Assembly: GCA_030592825.1 (NCBI GenBank) | Contig: JAUVIG010000122.1 | Span: 1 to 9,448, forward strand | Source: Chlorobiota bacterium | Lineage (GTDB): Bacteria; Bacteroidota; Bacteroidia; Bacteroidales; JAADGE01 | DNA: 9,448 nucleotides | Reading direction: 5' to 3' | In this document: positions 7,840 to 9,448 of the stretch, piece by piece | Numbering within the stretch: the first letter of the stretch is position 1 | Layout: each line of letters begins with the position of its first letter | Notes under the pieces: generated by a model | What the model was told of the DNA's origin: nothing | Seen by the model: the letters and a program-made list of their open reading frames with translations, nothing else | Database searches by the model: none | Position numbers and translations under genes: made by a program

Positions 7840-8529
7840 ATGAATAAAGTTGTAAAAAATGCAACAGAGGCAATAGAAGGCATTAAAGACGGTATGACTT
7901 TAATGTTGGGAGGTTTCGGCCTTTGCGGAATTCCTGAAAATACGCTGAAAATACTTGCAGAAAAGAAAGTGAAAAATCTTATTTGTATTTCAAATAATGC
8001 AGGAGTAGATGATTTTGGTTTGGGTGTATTATTAAGAGATAAACAATTAAAAAAGATGATTGCATCTTATGTCGGAGAAAATAAAGAATTTGAAAGGCAA
8101 TTCTTAAGCGGAGAACTTGAAGTTGATCTGGTTCCGCAGGGAACATTGGCTGAAAGAATAAGAGCAGGCGGAGCAGGTATTCCTGCATTCTATGTTTCGG
8201 CCGGATACGGTACTGAAGTTGGTACAGGTAAAGAAGTAAGAGAATTTAACGGAAAAATGCACTTATTGGAAACAGCATTAGTTGCTGACTTTGCAATTAT
8301 AAAAGCAAAATACGGTGATTATGCAGGAAATTTGATCTATAATAACACTGCAAATAATTTCAGTAATATGATGGCAACAGCAGGCAAAATAACAATTGCC
8401 GAAGTTGAAGAATTAGTTCCTACAGGAGAACTCAATCCAAACCATATTCATACACCGGGGATTTATGTTCAAAGAATATTTAAGGGAAAAGATTACGAAA
8501 AACGCATTGAATTTGAAACTACTGAATAA
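7840..8529 (+). CDS. scoA: Succinyl-CoA:3-ketoacid CoA-transferase, subunit A
   Basis: The 229-residue protein is the alpha subunit of a class I CoA-transferase, which moves CoA from succinyl-CoA to acetoacetate (or a similar 3-keto acid), allowing use of ketone bodies and related short-chain acids. DGMTLMLGGFGLCGIPE (18-34) is the CoA-transferase signature 1. SNNAGVDDFGLGVLLR (51-66), ASYVGENKEFERQFLSGELE (75-94) and PQGTLAERIRAGGAG (99-113) are the blocks typical of the succinyl-CoA:3-ketoacid type, including the mammalian mitochondrial enzyme. The protein ends with the KDYEKRIEF block (217-225) seen in the family. The start is the ATG just before the conserved region; the upstream stretch is A-rich rather than a Shine-Dalgarno site. 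The partner subunit follows 37 nt downstream. An acetate- or butyrate-preferring acceptor cannot be excluded from sequence alone. Confidence 0.95.
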   Translation: MNKVVKNATEAIEGIKDGMTLMLGGFGLCGIPENTLKILAEKKVKNLICISNNAGVDDFGLGVLLRDKQLKKMIASYVGENKEFERQFLSGELEVDLVPQGTLAERIRAGGAGIPAFYVSAGYGTEVGTGKEVREFNGKMHLLETALVADFAIIKAKYGDYAGNLIYNNTANNFSNMMATAGKITIAEVEELVPTGELNPNHIHTPGIYVQRIFKGKDYEKRIEFETTE

Positions 8530-8566
8530 TTTATTAATTTGTCTGAAATAAATTAAACTTCACACT

Positions 8567-9223
8567 ATGGCATTAGATAAAAACGGCATTGCCCAAAGAA
8601 TAGCTCAAGAATTAAAAAACGGTTACTATGTTAACCTCGGTATCGGCATACCAACTTTAGTCGCAAATTATATACCCGAAGGGATGGATGTTATTTTCCA
8701 GTCAGAGAACGGCCTTTTAGGAATAGGTCCTTTTCCGAAGAAAGGCCAAGCAGACCCTGATTTGATCAATGCAGGAAAACAAACGGTAACAGCATTAAAT
8801 GGTGCATCTTTTTTTGATTCAGCTGAAAGTTTTGCAATGATTAGAGGCGGTCATATCGACTTAACAGTATTAGGTGCATTTGAAGTTTCTGATAAAGGAG
8901 ATATTGCCAGTTGGAAAATCCCCGGAAAACTTATAAAAGGTATGGGAGGAGCAATGGATCTGGTTGCTTCTGCAAAAAATATTATTGTTGCAATGACACA
9001 TACTGACAGAAACGGAAATTCAAAACTACTTAAAAAATGCACATTACCCTTAACAGGAGTTTCTTGTGTTAAACAGATAATAACTGATATGGCTGTAATT
9101 AATGTTACAAAAGAAGGTTTTGTATTGAAAGAAAGAGCTCCCGGAGTTACTGTAGAAGAAATAAAAAATGCAACAGAAGGTAATCTTATAATTCCTGATA
9201 TTGTACCTGAAATGAAATTCTAA
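8567..9223 (+). CDS. scoB: Succinyl-CoA:3-ketoacid CoA-transferase, subunit B
   Basis: The 218-residue beta subunit carries the catalytic residue. FQSENGLLG (44-52) is the CoA-transferase signature 2, and Glu47 is the residue that forms the covalent glutamyl-CoA intermediate. YVNLGIGIPTLVANYIP (21-37), GGHIDLTVLGAFEVS (about 104-118), and the downstream PGKLIKGMGGAMDL block are all standard for the family. Its length is normal. It pairs with scoA directly upstream to form the heteromeric enzyme; in mammals the two parts are fused. A TTTG (8512-8515) and TTAATTTG (8534-8541) 18 nt apart just upstream could be an internal promoter, but the match is weak and a shared transcript with scoA is the simpler view. 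The gene ends the plus-strand cluster. Confidence 0.95.
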   Translation: MALDKNGIAQRIAQELKNGYYVNLGIGIPTLVANYIPEGMDVIFQSENGLLGIGPFPKKGQADPDLINAGKQTVTALNGASFFDSAESFAMIRGGHIDLTVLGAFEVSDKGDIASWKIPGKLIKGMGGAMDLVASAKNIIVAMTHTDRNGNSKLLKKCTLPLTGVSCVKQIITDMAVINVTKEGFVLKERAPGVTVEEIKNATEGNLIIPDIVPEMKF

Positions 9224-9285
9224 ACTCAAGAGAAGCTTTTTCAGATTTCTGTGATTGCGGTACTAATAAAGTATCAAAACTTGTG

Positions 9286-9324
9286 CTGAATATCTTGTGC
9301 CGAACTTGTTTCGGTATGATTCAG
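9286..9324. repeat. Small interrupted palindrome, REP-like
   Basis: The inner stem CCGAA/TTCGG (9300-9304 and 9310-9314) encloses the loop CTTGT. An outer stem CTGAAT/ATTCAG (9286-9291 and 9319-9324) surrounds it, with an unpaired stretch between. The core CCGAACTTGTTTCGG resembles a short palindrome with the same ACTTGTTTC centre that I recall recurring between genes in several Bacteroidota genomes, but only one copy is visible here. There is no T-tract after it, so it is not a classical terminator. Confidence 0.5.
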
Positions 9325-9332
9325 TAGTGCTA

Positions 9333-9401
9333 AATTGTTTCATTGCTACATTGCCTGCCGGCAGGTAATCTGTTTTTTAACAATATAGCAATGAAACAAT
9401 T
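9333..9401. repeat. 69-bp inverted repeat with 21-nt arms and GC-rich palindromic loop
   Basis: The arms at 9333-9353 and 9381-9401 are inverted copies with one mismatch (C9349 opposite A9385). They begin AATTGTTTCATTGCTA. The 27-nt loop contains the perfect palindrome CCTGCCGGCAGG (9354-9365), which stands out in this AT-rich DNA, and a run of six T (9373-9378). Within each arm ATTG (or CAAT on the other side) recurs every 8 nt: at 9334, 9342 and 9350, and at 9381, 9389 and 9397, with CAAC following at 9405. No coding capacity is present. It could be a non-autonomous mobile or dispersed intergenic repeat, a transcript-end structure, or both. Confidence 0.75.
9351..9378 (+). terminator. Possible intrinsic terminator of the plus-strand cluster
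   Basis: TTGCCTG (9351-9357) can pair with CAGGTAA (9362-9368) around the loop CCGG, with one G-T wobble. Four nt later comes a run of six T (9373-9378). This is the shape of a Rho-independent terminator on the plus strand, 128 nt after the scoB stop. The stem is short and is nested in the larger inverted repeat, which could compete with it. Confidence 0.35.
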
Positions 9402-9448
9402 GAACAACTTATTAGATATAAACAACACCAAAAAAATAAGGTGCAAGC

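Noticed and set aside
9224..9448. A small gene or tRNA in the right-edge intergenic stretch
   Set aside because: No open frame of useful length and no cloverleaf with a CCA or T-loop pattern was seen; the stretch is explained better by repeats.

Overview
The window looks like chromosomal DNA of a member of the Bacteroidota. The base composition is AT-rich, start codons lack a clear Shine-Dalgarno sequence, and the left part carries the beginning of a core type IX secretion (T9SS) locus, a system essentially confined to this phylum. The porP-then-porK order resembles the Porphyromonas gingivalis por operon. No rRNA, tRNA, CRISPR array, transposase or phage gene was seen.

Left half (1-5169, all minus strand, so read from right to left): topA (DNA topoisomerase I), then an arginase-fold protein 14 nt downstream, then after a gap of 140 nt porP (T9SS outer-membrane protein of the PorP/SprF family), then 30 nt later porK/gldK (T9SS lipoprotein), which runs off the left edge. 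porL, porM and porN would be expected beyond it. The arginase-like protein is the most curious gene. Most of its manganese-binding residues are replaced, three of them by lysine, so it is probably a pseudo-enzyme despite keeping the fold's signature positions.

Centre (5170-5355): a divergent intergenic region of 186 nt holding a plausible Bacteroidota-type promoter for topA.

Right half (5356-9223, all plus strand): a class A penicillin-binding protein (bifunctional peptidoglycan synthase), then 18 nt later the two subunits of a succinyl-CoA:3-ketoacid CoA-transferase (scoA, scoB). The close spacing suggests one transcript, although cell wall synthesis and ketone-body/short-chain acyl-CoA metabolism have no obvious functional tie.

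Right edge (9224-9448): 225 nt without a gene, but structured. It holds a small palindrome centred on an ACTTGTTTC-like core, then a 69-bp inverted repeat with 21-nt arms (20 of 21 matching). The arms have an internal 8-nt periodicity, and the loop contains a GC-rich 12-bp palindrome and a T-tract. This looks like a dispersed intergenic repeat that may also terminate the scoAB transcript.

No complete new system can be claimed. The best leads are the metal-less arginase homologue beside the T9SS genes and the periodic inverted repeat.
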